From Phycisphaeraceae bacterium (GTDB lineage Bacteria > Planctomycetota > Phycisphaerae > Phycisphaerales > Zrk34): DNA of 7,805 nucleotides. Both the position numbers and the translations under genes were made by a program. The stretch spans positions 1 to 7,805 of the forward strand of contig JANQJT010000221.1 of NCBI GenBank assembly GCA_028281485.1. The letters are read 5' to 3'. Positions 1 through 5,860 of this stretch are shown one piece after another; within the stretch, counting starts at the first letter, position 1; the number at the start of each line of letters is the position of its first letter. Under the pieces are notes generated by a model. The model had not been told where the DNA came from. It was given only the letters and a program-made list of their open reading frames with translations, and did not search any database.

Positions 1-797
1 AACACACCGTGACCCTGCGGCGTGATCACGCCGCACGCACGCCGCCGCGGCGTCAGCTCCACCGTCACCTGCTGCGGCAACGCACCACACGCCTCCAACC
101 CCGCCGCCACACCCAGCGCATCCGCACCCGGATCGATCCCCTCGATCGCGCCCCGCCACCGCGCACCGTCCGGCACCACACGCACCATCGCCCCGTGCAA
201 CGCAGCCGGCGTCTGCACACACACGTCCTTCGCGATCGGATCGCCCTGCGGCGCAGCCGGCTGATACGCCAACATCGATCCGATCATCATCCCCTTCTCA
301 CTCAAATCCTCCACCAGGCCCCGGTCGATCACCAACCCACACAAACCCGGCGGCGCCTGCGTAAACACCATCCGCAAGCCGCTCGGATTCGTCAGGTGTC
401 GCTCGATCACCGCCCCGCACAACGCCGGATCAACCAATACCCAATCCGCCCCGACCACTAAAACACGCGGCACATCCAACCGACGCATCGCACACGCCAG
501 CGCCTTCGGTTCAATCAGCTCGTCGTAAATCGTCGCCCCGCCGATCCCGCCCCGCCAGCACGTCGGCGACCACTTCCTTGCCGCGATCGCCCCCCGACGC
601 ACCGTCCCCATCAGCCCCGTCTCCACCGCCACGCACTCCACCCCCTCCACCGCCGCATCACCCACCCCACACACCACCACCACGCGACTCACACCCGCAC
701 ACCCCCGCAACCGCTCCACCACCGTGCGCAGCCGCTGGTCGTCTTCCCCGCGCGGCACCAGCGCCGTGATCCGGCTTTCCTTCAGCTCCGCGATCAT
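1..797 (-). CDS. Nucleotidyltransferase-like protein, N-terminal part; probably continues into a radical SAM region beyond the window
   Basis: From the ATG at 797 the minus strand stays open without a stop to base 1, giving at least 265 codons; the C-terminus lies outside the window. The first ~60 residues read like a nucleotidyltransferase (GT-A) start: a short strand, VERLRGCAGVSRVVVVCGV, then an acidic stretch. Later segments include TIYDELIEP, VLVVGADWVLVDPAL (a typical acidic strand-end position) and VFTQAPPGLCGLVIDRG. The last visible part, LPQQVTVELTPRR, resembles the lead-in to the radical SAM domain of spiro-SPASM-type proteins, which join an NTP-transferase-like domain to radical SAM. 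No CxxxCxxC cluster is inside the window, so the radical SAM part is inference. The ATG overlaps the stop of the DUF115 gene (ATGA) and a G-rich stretch (GGGGCGG) sits just upstream, which points to translational coupling. A role in modifying or activating a sugar for glycosylation fits the partner but is not shown. The reading frame itself is secure. Confidence 0.8.
   Translation of the reverse strand, partial: MIAELKESRITALVPRGEDDQRLRTVVERLRGCAGVSRVVVVCGVGDAAVEGVECVAVETGLMGTVRRGAIAARKWSPTCWRGGIGGATIYDELIEPKALACAMRRLDVPRVLVVGADWVLVDPALCGAVIERHLTNPSGLRMVFTQAPPGLCGLVIDRGLVEDLSEKGMMIGSMLAYQPAAPQGDPIAKDVCVQTPAALHGAMVRVVPDGARWRGAIEGIDPGADALGVAAGLEACGALPQQVTVELTPRRRACGVITPQGHGV
794..797 (-). other. 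ATGA stop/start overlap (translational coupling)
   Basis: The TGA stop of the DUF115 gene (796-794) shares bases with the ATG of the next gene (797-795). Such 4-base overlaps usually let a terminating ribosome restart on the next gene, so the two proteins are probably made together. Confidence 0.85.
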
Positions 798-2731
798 GCC
801 ACCGCCCCGATCCGCGCCAGCCCGTCGCGCAACTGCCCGTCCATCCGCTCAGCCGATCGCTCGAACATCCCCAACACCTGTTCGCACGCCTCGATCAGCC
901 AGCTCACGTTCGCCACATCCCGCTCCAGCTGCGCCCGCTGCCGACTCACCGCGTCCGCACCCTCCACCTCGATCGCGCGGTCCGCACGCAACCGATTAAA
1001 CGCGCCGATCTGGTTCAGCTCGTTCACCAGCGCAAACGCCTCCTGCAACGCCGCCACCTCGCGCTTGTTCTTCTCCAGCTTCTCGAAAAGCCTTTCCACC
1101 TTCCGCTGGTCTTCCTGGTTGGCGATCATCTCCTTGAGGATCGGGATCGTGCGACGGCTCAGCTGCGCCAGCGTGCGAACCTCCCGCGTACGGTTCACCA
1201 GCAGCTCGTGCACCAGCTTCAACCGCTCCAGGTCCAGCTCGCGCCCCGGCGTCGGCAGCGCCGGCGCAGGCCCCGTCGCATACCGCTCCAACGCCTCCGC
1301 CAATCCCATCCGCTCCGTGTGCGCCTTGGGCAAACCGCCCTCCGTCGCATCGATGATCGTCTGGTTCGCTCGGCCGAAGTCCCGCTCGAACTGACGCAGG
1401 TACGTCAGCATCTGCTCGTCGGTGTAGATCGGCTTGCCGTGGATGTCTTCCAGCTTCCGCAGGTGCGTCTTGTGCCGCGCCACACGCTGCCACTCCATCA
1501 TCTCCAGCGTATTAAACGGCCCCAATTCCGCGCCCCACACCTCGTGGATCGCGGTCCCAGGCATGTAATACAACCCGTCGCTGAACCCCAGGTCCTGACC
1601 CGTCAGAACGATCGGATCACACCCCAGGTACTGCGCCAGGTAGAAGTTCAGGTGCGCCACCGTTGAGCCCGCCCGCAGCGCATCCACACGCCGCCCCATC
1701 TCACCCAGCAACGTATCGATGAACGGCGACCGACACATCCGCACCGGCCCGGGGTAGTTGTCCACGATCGCGCGGTTCGCCTTCGGCTCCGCCACCAGCG
1801 TCACGTCATCCAACGCCGGCAACCCCTCGTAAAAACGCCGACTGATCTCGTGGTAATCCAACGCCGTCACGAAGTTCGGACGAATCCCCCGCGCAAGCAG
1901 CGGCTTCAGCGCCGTCTGCGCCGCGATCACAATCACACGATCGCGCACATCACGGTTCTCAAGCAGCGCCACGTTCTTCGCCAACGAAGGCCCCGCCGCC
2001 ACCAAAACCGCCGGACACCCACGCCCCAAACCCTTCAGCGCATTGATCGACTCACCCGCCGCGTACCGCCCCAGATTGTCCGCGTAGTTCCGACACGTCT
2101 GCAGCGCGATCACCATCGTCGTCGCCACGTTCGTCCGACAGAACGACACGAACTGCGTAAACCGCTCGGCAAACGACCGCACCGCCTCCTCGTCCAACCG
2201 GCACGTCGGCCCGTGCGACAGCATCTGCACGCCCTGCGCCACCGTCGACACCCGCCCCTCCAACCGCCGCGTCAGGTCTCCCACCTCCAGCTCGCCCGCC
2301 AACAGCTCCACGTGCCCCGCGCCCAGCCAGTCCGCGTCGACGTGCTCCAACACACCGCGCAACCGCGACTCGCTCGGCTCGTACACGATCACCACGCCCT
2401 TACCCGCCGCGCGCTTCGCCACCTCCCGCACGTGATGCCCCAGCCCCACACCGATCACCAGCACCACCGCGTGCTTCTTCAGGTCCGCTTGGTCGGCGAA
2501 TCGGCTCGCCTCCGCACCCGGCCGATGCCGACTGGCCAGCGTGATCTTCCGCTCCACACCCGCGTCGTCACGCACCACCGCCACGCCCGTCACCAACCCC
2601 GATTCCGACGAAGAAGTAACCTCCAGACCCGCCTGGGGCGCCACCGACGCCAGACGCGACGCCAAACCCTCGTCGCGCGCCCCCAACCGGTCCAGATTCC
2701 GTTTCAACACCTCGTTCATCGCGTCATCCAT
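794..2731 (-). CDS. DUF115 / motility accessory factor (Maf, MptE-like) family protein
   Basis: A 645-aa protein of the DUF115 family, whose bacterial members (Maf) are linked to transfer of nonulosonic acids onto flagellin or other surface glycosylation; archaeal relatives include the pterin pyrophosphokinase MptE. Visible features: a Rossmann-like glycine motif VIGVGLGHH (G94-G98), the family's central nucleotide-binding signature VLVAAGPSL (A245-L250), TALDYHEIS around D292, and AGSTVAHLNFYLAQYLGCDPI leading to TGQDLGFSDG (G378-Q379-D380), the usual Maf block. After about residue 490 the protein is almost entirely charged helix, probably coiled coil (KVERLFEKLEKNKREVAAL). The ATG at 2731 is preferred because its first residues, MDDAMNEVLKRNLDRL, look like a soluble start. 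A GTG at 2764 would add 11 residues (MLWLRLAYRQV) and cannot be excluded, and neither start has a clear Shine-Dalgarno. It is cotranscribed with the following nucleotidyltransferase-like gene. The family call is firm; the substrate is unknown, and no flagellin gene is in the window. Confidence 0.88.
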   Translation of the reverse strand: MDDAMNEVLKRNLDRLGARDEGLASRLASVAPQAGLEVTSSSESGLVTGVAVVRDDAGVERKITLASRHRPGAEASRFADQADLKKHAVVLVIGVGLGHHVREVAKRAAGKGVVIVYEPSESRLRGVLEHVDADWLGAGHVELLAGELEVGDLTRRLEGRVSTVAQGVQMLSHGPTCRLDEEAVRSFAERFTQFVSFCRTNVATTMVIALQTCRNYADNLGRYAAGESINALKGLGRGCPAVLVAAGPSLAKNVALLENRDVRDRVIVIAAQTALKPLLARGIRPNFVTALDYHEISRRFYEGLPALDDVTLVAEPKANRAIVDNYPGPVRMCRSPFIDTLLGEMGRRVDALRAGSTVAHLNFYLAQYLGCDPIVLTGQDLGFSDGLYYMPGTAIHEVWGAELGPFNTLEMMEWQRVARHKTHLRKLEDIHGKPIYTDEQMLTYLRQFERDFGRANQTIIDATEGGLPKAHTERMGLAEALERYATGPAPALPTPGRELDLERLKLVHELLVNRTREVRTLAQLSRRTIPILKEMIANQEDQRKVERLFEKLEKNKREVAALQEAFALVNELNQIGAFNRLRADRAIEVEGADAVSRQRAQLERDVANVSWLIEACEQVLGMFERSAERMDGQLRDGLARIGAVA

Positions 2732-2824
2732 GACTTGCCGGTAAGCTAAGCGCAACCACAACACGGGTCGCGCGCGGCTATACCCGTATTGTTTATCGGA
2801 ACTCGCCGGGAAAGGACTTGAACA
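2732..2824. promoter_or_regulatory. Divergent intergenic region, presumed promoters in both directions
   Basis: This short spacer separates the minus-strand DUF115 operon from the plus-strand membrane protein, so both transcripts should start here. The AT-richer stretch around 2778-2797 (CTATACC, TATTGTTTATC) is the likely place for -10 elements: TATTGT on the plus strand, or TATAGC on the minus strand. No convincing -35 partner was found for either, so exact promoters are not called. Confidence 0.4.
2808..2816 (+). promoter_or_regulatory. Ribosome binding site that fixes a TTG start
   Basis: GGGAAAGGA ends 8 bases before the TTG at 2825. It decides the start of the downstream gene, since the next in-frame ATG (codon 42) would fall inside the first membrane segment. 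Confidence 0.7.
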
Positions 2825-3481
2825 TTGAACCCCATCAACACGCCCGCGTTCCAGTCCATCAACGATTGGCCCGAATCCTCTCTCCTCACACGCCTGCTCT
2901 TCGAGAACTTCTGGCCCGGATTGCTCGTTTTCACCGTCATCGCGCTCATGTTCTGCTTCTACGGCCTGAAATCCGGCAGCAAGAACCAGCTCATCACCGC
3001 CCTCATCCTCCTCCTCGCCGCCGGCGTCTTCCCCACACTCTCCATCGCCGTCACCACCTCACGCGAACACCTCATCGCGCTGACCGCACGCCTCGCCGAC
3101 GCCACCGTCCCCCCCCAGGACCTCGATCAGCTCCACCAGATGTTCGATGAGAACATCGCCCTGCACGTCATGGGCAGCGCCGTCTTCACCAACCGCAAAG
3201 ACCTGCTCGAAGCCGCCACGCGCGTCGAAGCCGCCTACCGCTTCGGCGAACACGCCATCCTCTCTATCGACGCCGTCCAGATCGACGACGCACGCGCCCA
3301 GTCCTACCTCCAGCTCCGCACCCCCATCGAAGGCACAGGATCAAGCGACTTCGGCGCACCCACCTCCGCCTGGCTCATCGACTGGCGCCGGCCCAACCCC
3401 GACACCGAGTGGACCATCAGCAGCATCATGTGGCTCAAAATCATGGGCATCGTGGACCCCTCACCCGGCCTGATCCCATAA
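2825..3481 (+). CDS. Membrane protein with two N-terminal TM segments and a possible NTF2/SnoaL-like domain
   Basis: This 218-aa protein starts at a TTG preceded by a good Shine-Dalgarno. Two hydrophobic segments are visible, about residues 29-48 (FWPGLLVFTVIALMFCFYGL) and 55-76 (LITALILLLAAGVFPTLSIA), separated by a short polar turn with Lys (GLKSGSKN). The hairpin could place both termini on the same side of the inner membrane. The remainder, from about residue 79, is soluble: a helix (REHLIALTARLADA), then DLDQLHQMFDENIALHVMG, FTNRKDLLEAATRV, alternating strands (ILSIDAVQID, RAQSYLQLRT), and a closing WLIDWRR...WTISSIMWLKIMG. That order (helices, then a curved sheet ending in a Trp-rich strand) resembles the NTF2/SnoaL-like fold, often a small-ligand or protein-binding module. 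No catalytic residues can be assigned. It lies 81 bases upstream of the aldolase-family gene and may be cotranscribed with it. I do not recognise the family by name; the fold is inference. Confidence 0.75.
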   Translation: MNPINTPAFQSINDWPESSLLTRLLFENFWPGLLVFTVIALMFCFYGLKSGSKNQLITALILLLAAGVFPTLSIAVTTSREHLIALTARLADATVPPQDLDQLHQMFDENIALHVMGSAVFTNRKDLLEAATRVEAAYRFGEHAILSIDAVQIDDARAQSYLQLRTPIEGTGSSDFGAPTSAWLIDWRRPNPDTEWTISSIMWLKIMGIVDPSPGLIP

Positions 3482-3494
3482 AACTCCCCGCGCT

Positions 3495-3523
3495 TTGATC
3501 TTTCAACCCCGCCCCCACACAAT
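3495..3523 (+). promoter_or_regulatory. Candidate sigma-70-type promoter for the aldolase-family gene
   Basis: TTGATC (3495-3500) and CACAAT (3518-3523) are separated by 17 bases and each matches 4 of 6 consensus positions. The site lies in the short spacer just before the aldolase gene. Promoter consensus in planctomycetes is poorly defined, so this is tentative. Confidence 0.3.
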
Positions 3524-3549
3524 ACCCCTCCCCCACCCCCTCACTCCGT

Positions 3550-3554
3550 GAGGA
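3550..3554 (+). promoter_or_regulatory. Ribosome binding site deciding the aldolase start
   Basis: GAGGA lies 8 bases before the ATG at 3563. The upstream in-frame GTG at 3548 overlaps this site and would have no Shine-Dalgarno of its own, so the ATG is the better start. Confidence 0.65.
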
Positions 3555-3562
3555 CTCACATC

Positions 3563-4546
3563 ATGTCCGATTCAGCCCCGTGGATCACCTACCGCCCCGA
3601 GCTGCGCGTACTCGACTGCACCGTGCGCGACGGCGGTCTCCTCAACAAGCACCAATTCGATGACGACTTCGTCCGCGCCGTCTACCAGACCAACCTCGCC
3701 GCAGGCATCGACTACATGGAGATCGGCTACAAGAACTCCCCCAACCAGTTCTCCCCCGACGAGTTCGGCCCGTGGAAGTTCTGCCACGAACAGGACATGC
3801 GACGCATCGTCGGCGATCACGACCCCGAAGCGACCGGCCTCAAGCTCGTCGCCATGGCCGACGCCACCAAGAGCGACTGGCAAACACAGATCCAACCCGC
3901 CGACCAGTCCGTCCTCTCCATGATCCGCGTCGCCTTCTACGCCCACCAGGTCTCCGAAGCCGTCGAGATGATCAACCACGCACACGAGATGGGCTACGAA
4001 ACCTGCGCCAACCTCATGGCCGTCTCCAACTTCTCCGAAGCCGAGATCGACACCGTCCTCGATACCATCCGCGACACCCCCGCGCAGATCATGGTCATCG
4101 TCGATTCCTTCGGCTACCTCTACCGCGAGCAGATCGATGCCCTCTACAAGAAATACACCGCCGCCCTCGAAGGCACCGGCAAGGAAATCGGCCTGCACAT
4201 GCACAACAACCTCCAACTCGCCTTCGCCAACACCATCGAAGGCATCATCCTCGGCGCCAACCGCGTTGACGCCACCGCCTACGGCCTCGGCCGCGGCGCA
4301 GGCAACTGCCCCATGGAACTCCTCCTCGGATTCCTACGCAACCCCAAGTTCAACCTCCGCCCCGTCATCCAGCTCATCCAGGACCACATCATCCCCCTCC
4401 GCGAAAAAATCGAGTGGGGCCCGCTCATCCCCTACAACCTCACCGGCCAGATGAACCTCCACCCCCGCAACGCCATCGAGTTCCGCGAATCCGAAGACAA
4501 GGACAACTTCACCGCCTTCTACGACAAGATCGTCGCCGACATCTAA
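3563..4546 (+). CDS. DRE-TIM metallolyase / HMGL-like aldolase family protein
   Basis: A 327-aa TIM-barrel enzyme of the HMGL-like (DRE-TIM) superfamily, which makes or breaks C-C bonds next to a carbonyl using a divalent metal; relatives include 4-hydroxy-2-oxovalerate aldolase, isopropylmalate synthase and HMG-CoA lyase. Signature residues are present: the first-strand motif VLDCTVRDGG (D18, R22, D23), the metal-binding HxH in GLHMHNN (H212, H214), and a glycine-rich GLGRGAGNC (G241-C249) where the family has its conserved loop. The length covers the barrel plus a short helical tail and lacks the regulatory C-terminal domain of isopropylmalate synthases, so it is closest in build to the short aldolase type. 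Without an adjacent acylating acetaldehyde dehydrogenase, the usual partner of 4-hydroxy-2-oxovalerate aldolase, the substrate is open. Similar stand-alone aldolase-domain proteins are often found in polysaccharide loci, which would fit the DUF115 neighbour, but that is inference. The gene ends 49 bases before a strong terminator. Confidence 0.85.
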   Translation: MSDSAPWITYRPELRVLDCTVRDGGLLNKHQFDDDFVRAVYQTNLAAGIDYMEIGYKNSPNQFSPDEFGPWKFCHEQDMRRIVGDHDPEATGLKLVAMADATKSDWQTQIQPADQSVLSMIRVAFYAHQVSEAVEMINHAHEMGYETCANLMAVSNFSEAEIDTVLDTIRDTPAQIMVIVDSFGYLYREQIDALYKKYTAALEGTGKEIGLHMHNNLQLAFANTIEGIILGANRVDATAYGLGRGAGNCPMELLLGFLRNPKFNLRPVIQLIQDHIIPLREKIEWGPLIPYNLTGQMNLHPRNAIEFRESEDKDNFTAFYDKIVADI

Positions 4547-4595
4547 CCCCCCCGGCAACGCCGCTCCCCGCATCACCAAACCACGACACCCCTAT

Positions 4596-4621
4596 AACCC
4601 TCGCACCCCGCGAGGGTTTTT
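4596..4621 (+). terminator. Rho-independent terminator after the aldolase-family gene
   Basis: A 9-bp perfect stem, AACCCTCGC (4596-4604) with GCGAGGGTT (4610-4618), closes a 5-base loop (ACCCC). A run of five T (4617-4621) overlaps the stem's end. It closes the plus-strand unit that begins at 2825 or at the candidate promoter at 3495. Confidence 0.88.
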
Positions 4622-4658
4622 ACGATCCACGCCTGAAACCTCTCATCCTTCTGGCTTT

Positions 4659-4715
4659 TGTAACGGCTCATCGCTTCCCCTTATCGGCCGTTCCGGCTGT
4701 AACGCCTGTAACGCC
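4659..4715. repeat. Three copies of TGTAACGSC in the leader of the PEP-CTERM gene
   Basis: TGTAACGGC-like copies start at 4659 (TGTAACGGC), 4698 and 4707 (both TGTAACGCC). The last two are in direct tandem and are followed by another TG. The rest of the 300-base gap 4547-4846 holds the terminator, C-rich sequence with no gene, and a Shine-Dalgarno (AGGAG, 4836-4840). The repeats could be a regulator binding site or simple slippage; position upstream of a single gene is the only support for the former. Confidence 0.5.
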
Positions 4716-4846
4716 TGCGCCCCCACATTCACCCGCCCAGCCCACACTTCCCAGCATTTCATTCGCCCCCCGCCCCGCCATCGTGCCTATTACCCCCGAG
4801 AGAAAAGCAACCGGGCCGCCGCGCCCAAAACGATCAGGAGAGAGAG

Positions 4847-5563
4847 ATGAAGACCCACGCCCTTGCCCTTGCGCTCTGCGCCACCGCCGCGTTCACCACC
4901 GCCGCACACGCGGACCCCCTTATCATCGACTTCGAAACCGACGCCCTCGGCGCCACCATTCAGCCCGGACAGCTCATCGACTCCGAGTACGCGCCCATCG
5001 GGCTGCACATCAGCGCGCAAAACCGCCGCAGCTCACACCCCGACGCCGCCATCACCTTCAACTCCTCCTCACCCACCGGCGGAGACTGGGACCTCCGCAC
5101 CCCCGTCTTGGGCAACGTCGGCCCCAACACCACCAACGCCGACCTCCACAACATCCTCATCATCGCCGAAGACATCGTCGACAATAACAACGACGGCCTC
5201 GTCGACGACCCCGACGACGAAGCGCGCGGCGGCACCCTCTTCTTCAACTTCGACCTCACCCAAAACACCGCCGGCACATTCACACTCGTCGACATCGAGG
5301 AATACAACGGCTGCATCGCCTTCTACCACGAAGACGCCTTCGTCTCCTTCATCCACATCCCCCCACTCGGCAACAACTCCCTCCAGACCCTCGCCTTCCC
5401 CGAGACCACCTTCGACGAGATCCGCGTCCAGCTCACCGGCTCCGGCGCCGTCGGCTCCTTCGCACTCGACGACGGCAACATCGTCCCCGAACCCGCCTCC
5501 CTCGCCCTCCTCTCCCTCTCCGCCCTCGCCCTCGCCCGACGCCGCCCCCAAGGCCGCAACTAA
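4847..5563 (+). CDS. Secreted PEP-CTERM sorting-domain protein
   Basis: This 238-aa protein carries both ends of an exosortase substrate. The N-terminus is a Sec signal peptide (MKTHALALALCATAAFTTAAHA, cleavage after A20-H-A22). The C-terminus is a PEP-CTERM tag: V213-P-E-P216, a hydrophobic stretch to about A230, then RRRPQGRN. By family knowledge the tag is cut by exosortase (EpsH/XrtA-type) and the protein is released to or held at the envelope, often in organisms making exopolysaccharide. The mature part is acidic and probably beta-rich. It contains an EF-hand-like loop, DNNNDGLVDDPDDE (D112-E125), with Asp/Asn at alternate positions and Gly at 117, suggesting calcium binding. The opening LIIDFETDALGATIQPGQLID and closing GSGAVGSFALDDGNIVPEP are typical of PEP-CTERM proteins of unknown function. 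The ATG is set by AGGAG six bases upstream. It is flanked by two terminators, so it is a single-gene unit. The exosortase is not in the window. Confidence 0.9.
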   Translation: MKTHALALALCATAAFTTAAHADPLIIDFETDALGATIQPGQLIDSEYAPIGLHISAQNRRSSHPDAAITFNSSSPTGGDWDLRTPVLGNVGPNTTNADLHNILIIAEDIVDNNNDGLVDDPDDEARGGTLFFNFDLTQNTAGTFTLVDIEEYNGCIAFYHEDAFVSFIHIPPLGNNSLQTLAFPETTFDEIRVQLTGSGAVGSFALDDGNIVPEPASLALLSLSALALARRRPQGRN

Positions 5564-5625
5564 ACACCAAACCCTCAACAACACTTGCGCCCACCTTTTC
5601 AGGTCCGAGGCACACCGGCGCACAC

Positions 5626-5655
5626 AAAAACCCTCGCCCCCCGCGAGGGTTTTTT
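5626..5655. terminator. Bidirectional Rho-independent terminator between convergent genes
   Basis: A 7-bp GC core, CCCTCGC (5631-5637) with GCGAGGG (5643-5649), closes a CCCCC loop. It is extended by five A (5626-5630) pairing with T (5650-5654), and the T run continues to 5655. The A-tract/T-tract symmetry means it can stop the PEP-CTERM transcript on the plus strand and anything coming from dnaE and the orphan gene on the minus strand. Confidence 0.88.
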
Positions 5656-5686
5656 CTTGTCCCACATCCCCCCTCCCATCCATTAG

Positions 5687-5705
5687 CCCCGGGCCCCGCC
5701 CGGGG
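5687..5705. repeat. GC-only palindrome (extragenic hairpin)
   Basis: CCCCGGGC (5687-5694) pairs perfectly with GCCCGGGG (5698-5705) across a CCC loop. It is not followed by a T-run, so it is not a standard terminator. It sits between convergent genes, as extragenic palindromic (REP-like) elements often do. Whether it recurs in the genome cannot be seen here. Confidence 0.6.
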
Positions 5706-5706
5706 G

Positions 5707-5720
5707 TTCCGGCTTCCGGC
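5707..5720. repeat. Tandem 7-mer TTCCGGC x2
   Basis: TTCCGGC occurs at 5707-5713 and again at 5714-5720, directly after the GC palindrome. It belongs to the same non-coding spacer (5564-5864), where no gene is supported. Confidence 0.55.
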
Positions 5721-5789
5721 TGCCGCGCCGTCCGGGGGCGCACAACCCCAACCTCACACAACCTCCCCCTCCTCCCCCCTTCAGCAATC

Positions 5790-5803
5790 AGCGATTAGCG
5801 ATT
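5790..5803. repeat. Tandem 7-mer AGCGATT x2
   Basis: AGCGATT occurs at 5790-5796 and 5797-5803, preceded by the similar CAGCAATC. A perfect 8-base palindrome, AAGGCCTT, follows at 5823-5830. These lie just outside the composition change at about 5860 and may mark an old junction. Confidence 0.5.
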
Positions 5804-5860
5804 TCATGCCTCGCCTACGGCCAAGGCCTTCACAAGTTGTTCACGTACCGACAAGCAAAG

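Noticed and set aside
9..461. Plus-strand 150-codon frame at the left edge
   Set aside because: Arg/His/Pro-rich, with no recognisable domain; the minus strand has an uninterrupted frame with sensible protein sequence over the same bases.
1850..2749. Plus-strand 299-codon open frame opposite the DUF115 gene
   Set aside because: The product is an Arg/His/Pro/Gln-rich string with no domain sense, typical of an antisense frame over a GC-rich gene; the minus strand carries clear Maf motifs.
3572..4216. Minus-strand 214-codon open frame opposite the aldolase gene
   Set aside because: Val/Gly/Asp-rich antisense shadow; the plus strand holds all DRE-TIM signature residues.
4697..4717. Tandem repeats as a CRISPR array
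   Set aside because: The units are only 9 bases, directly adjacent without spacers, and only two are in tandem.
5069..5761. Minus-strand 230-codon open frame opposite the PEP-CTERM gene
   Set aside because: The product is a Gly/Glu/Val-rich antisense string with no start signal and it crosses the terminator.
4863..5798. Plus-strand 311-codon open frame overlapping the PEP-CTERM gene
   Set aside because: The translation is low-complexity Ser/Pro/Thr and it runs through the terminator at 5626-5655; the other frame has a signal peptide, PEP-CTERM tag and Shine-Dalgarno.
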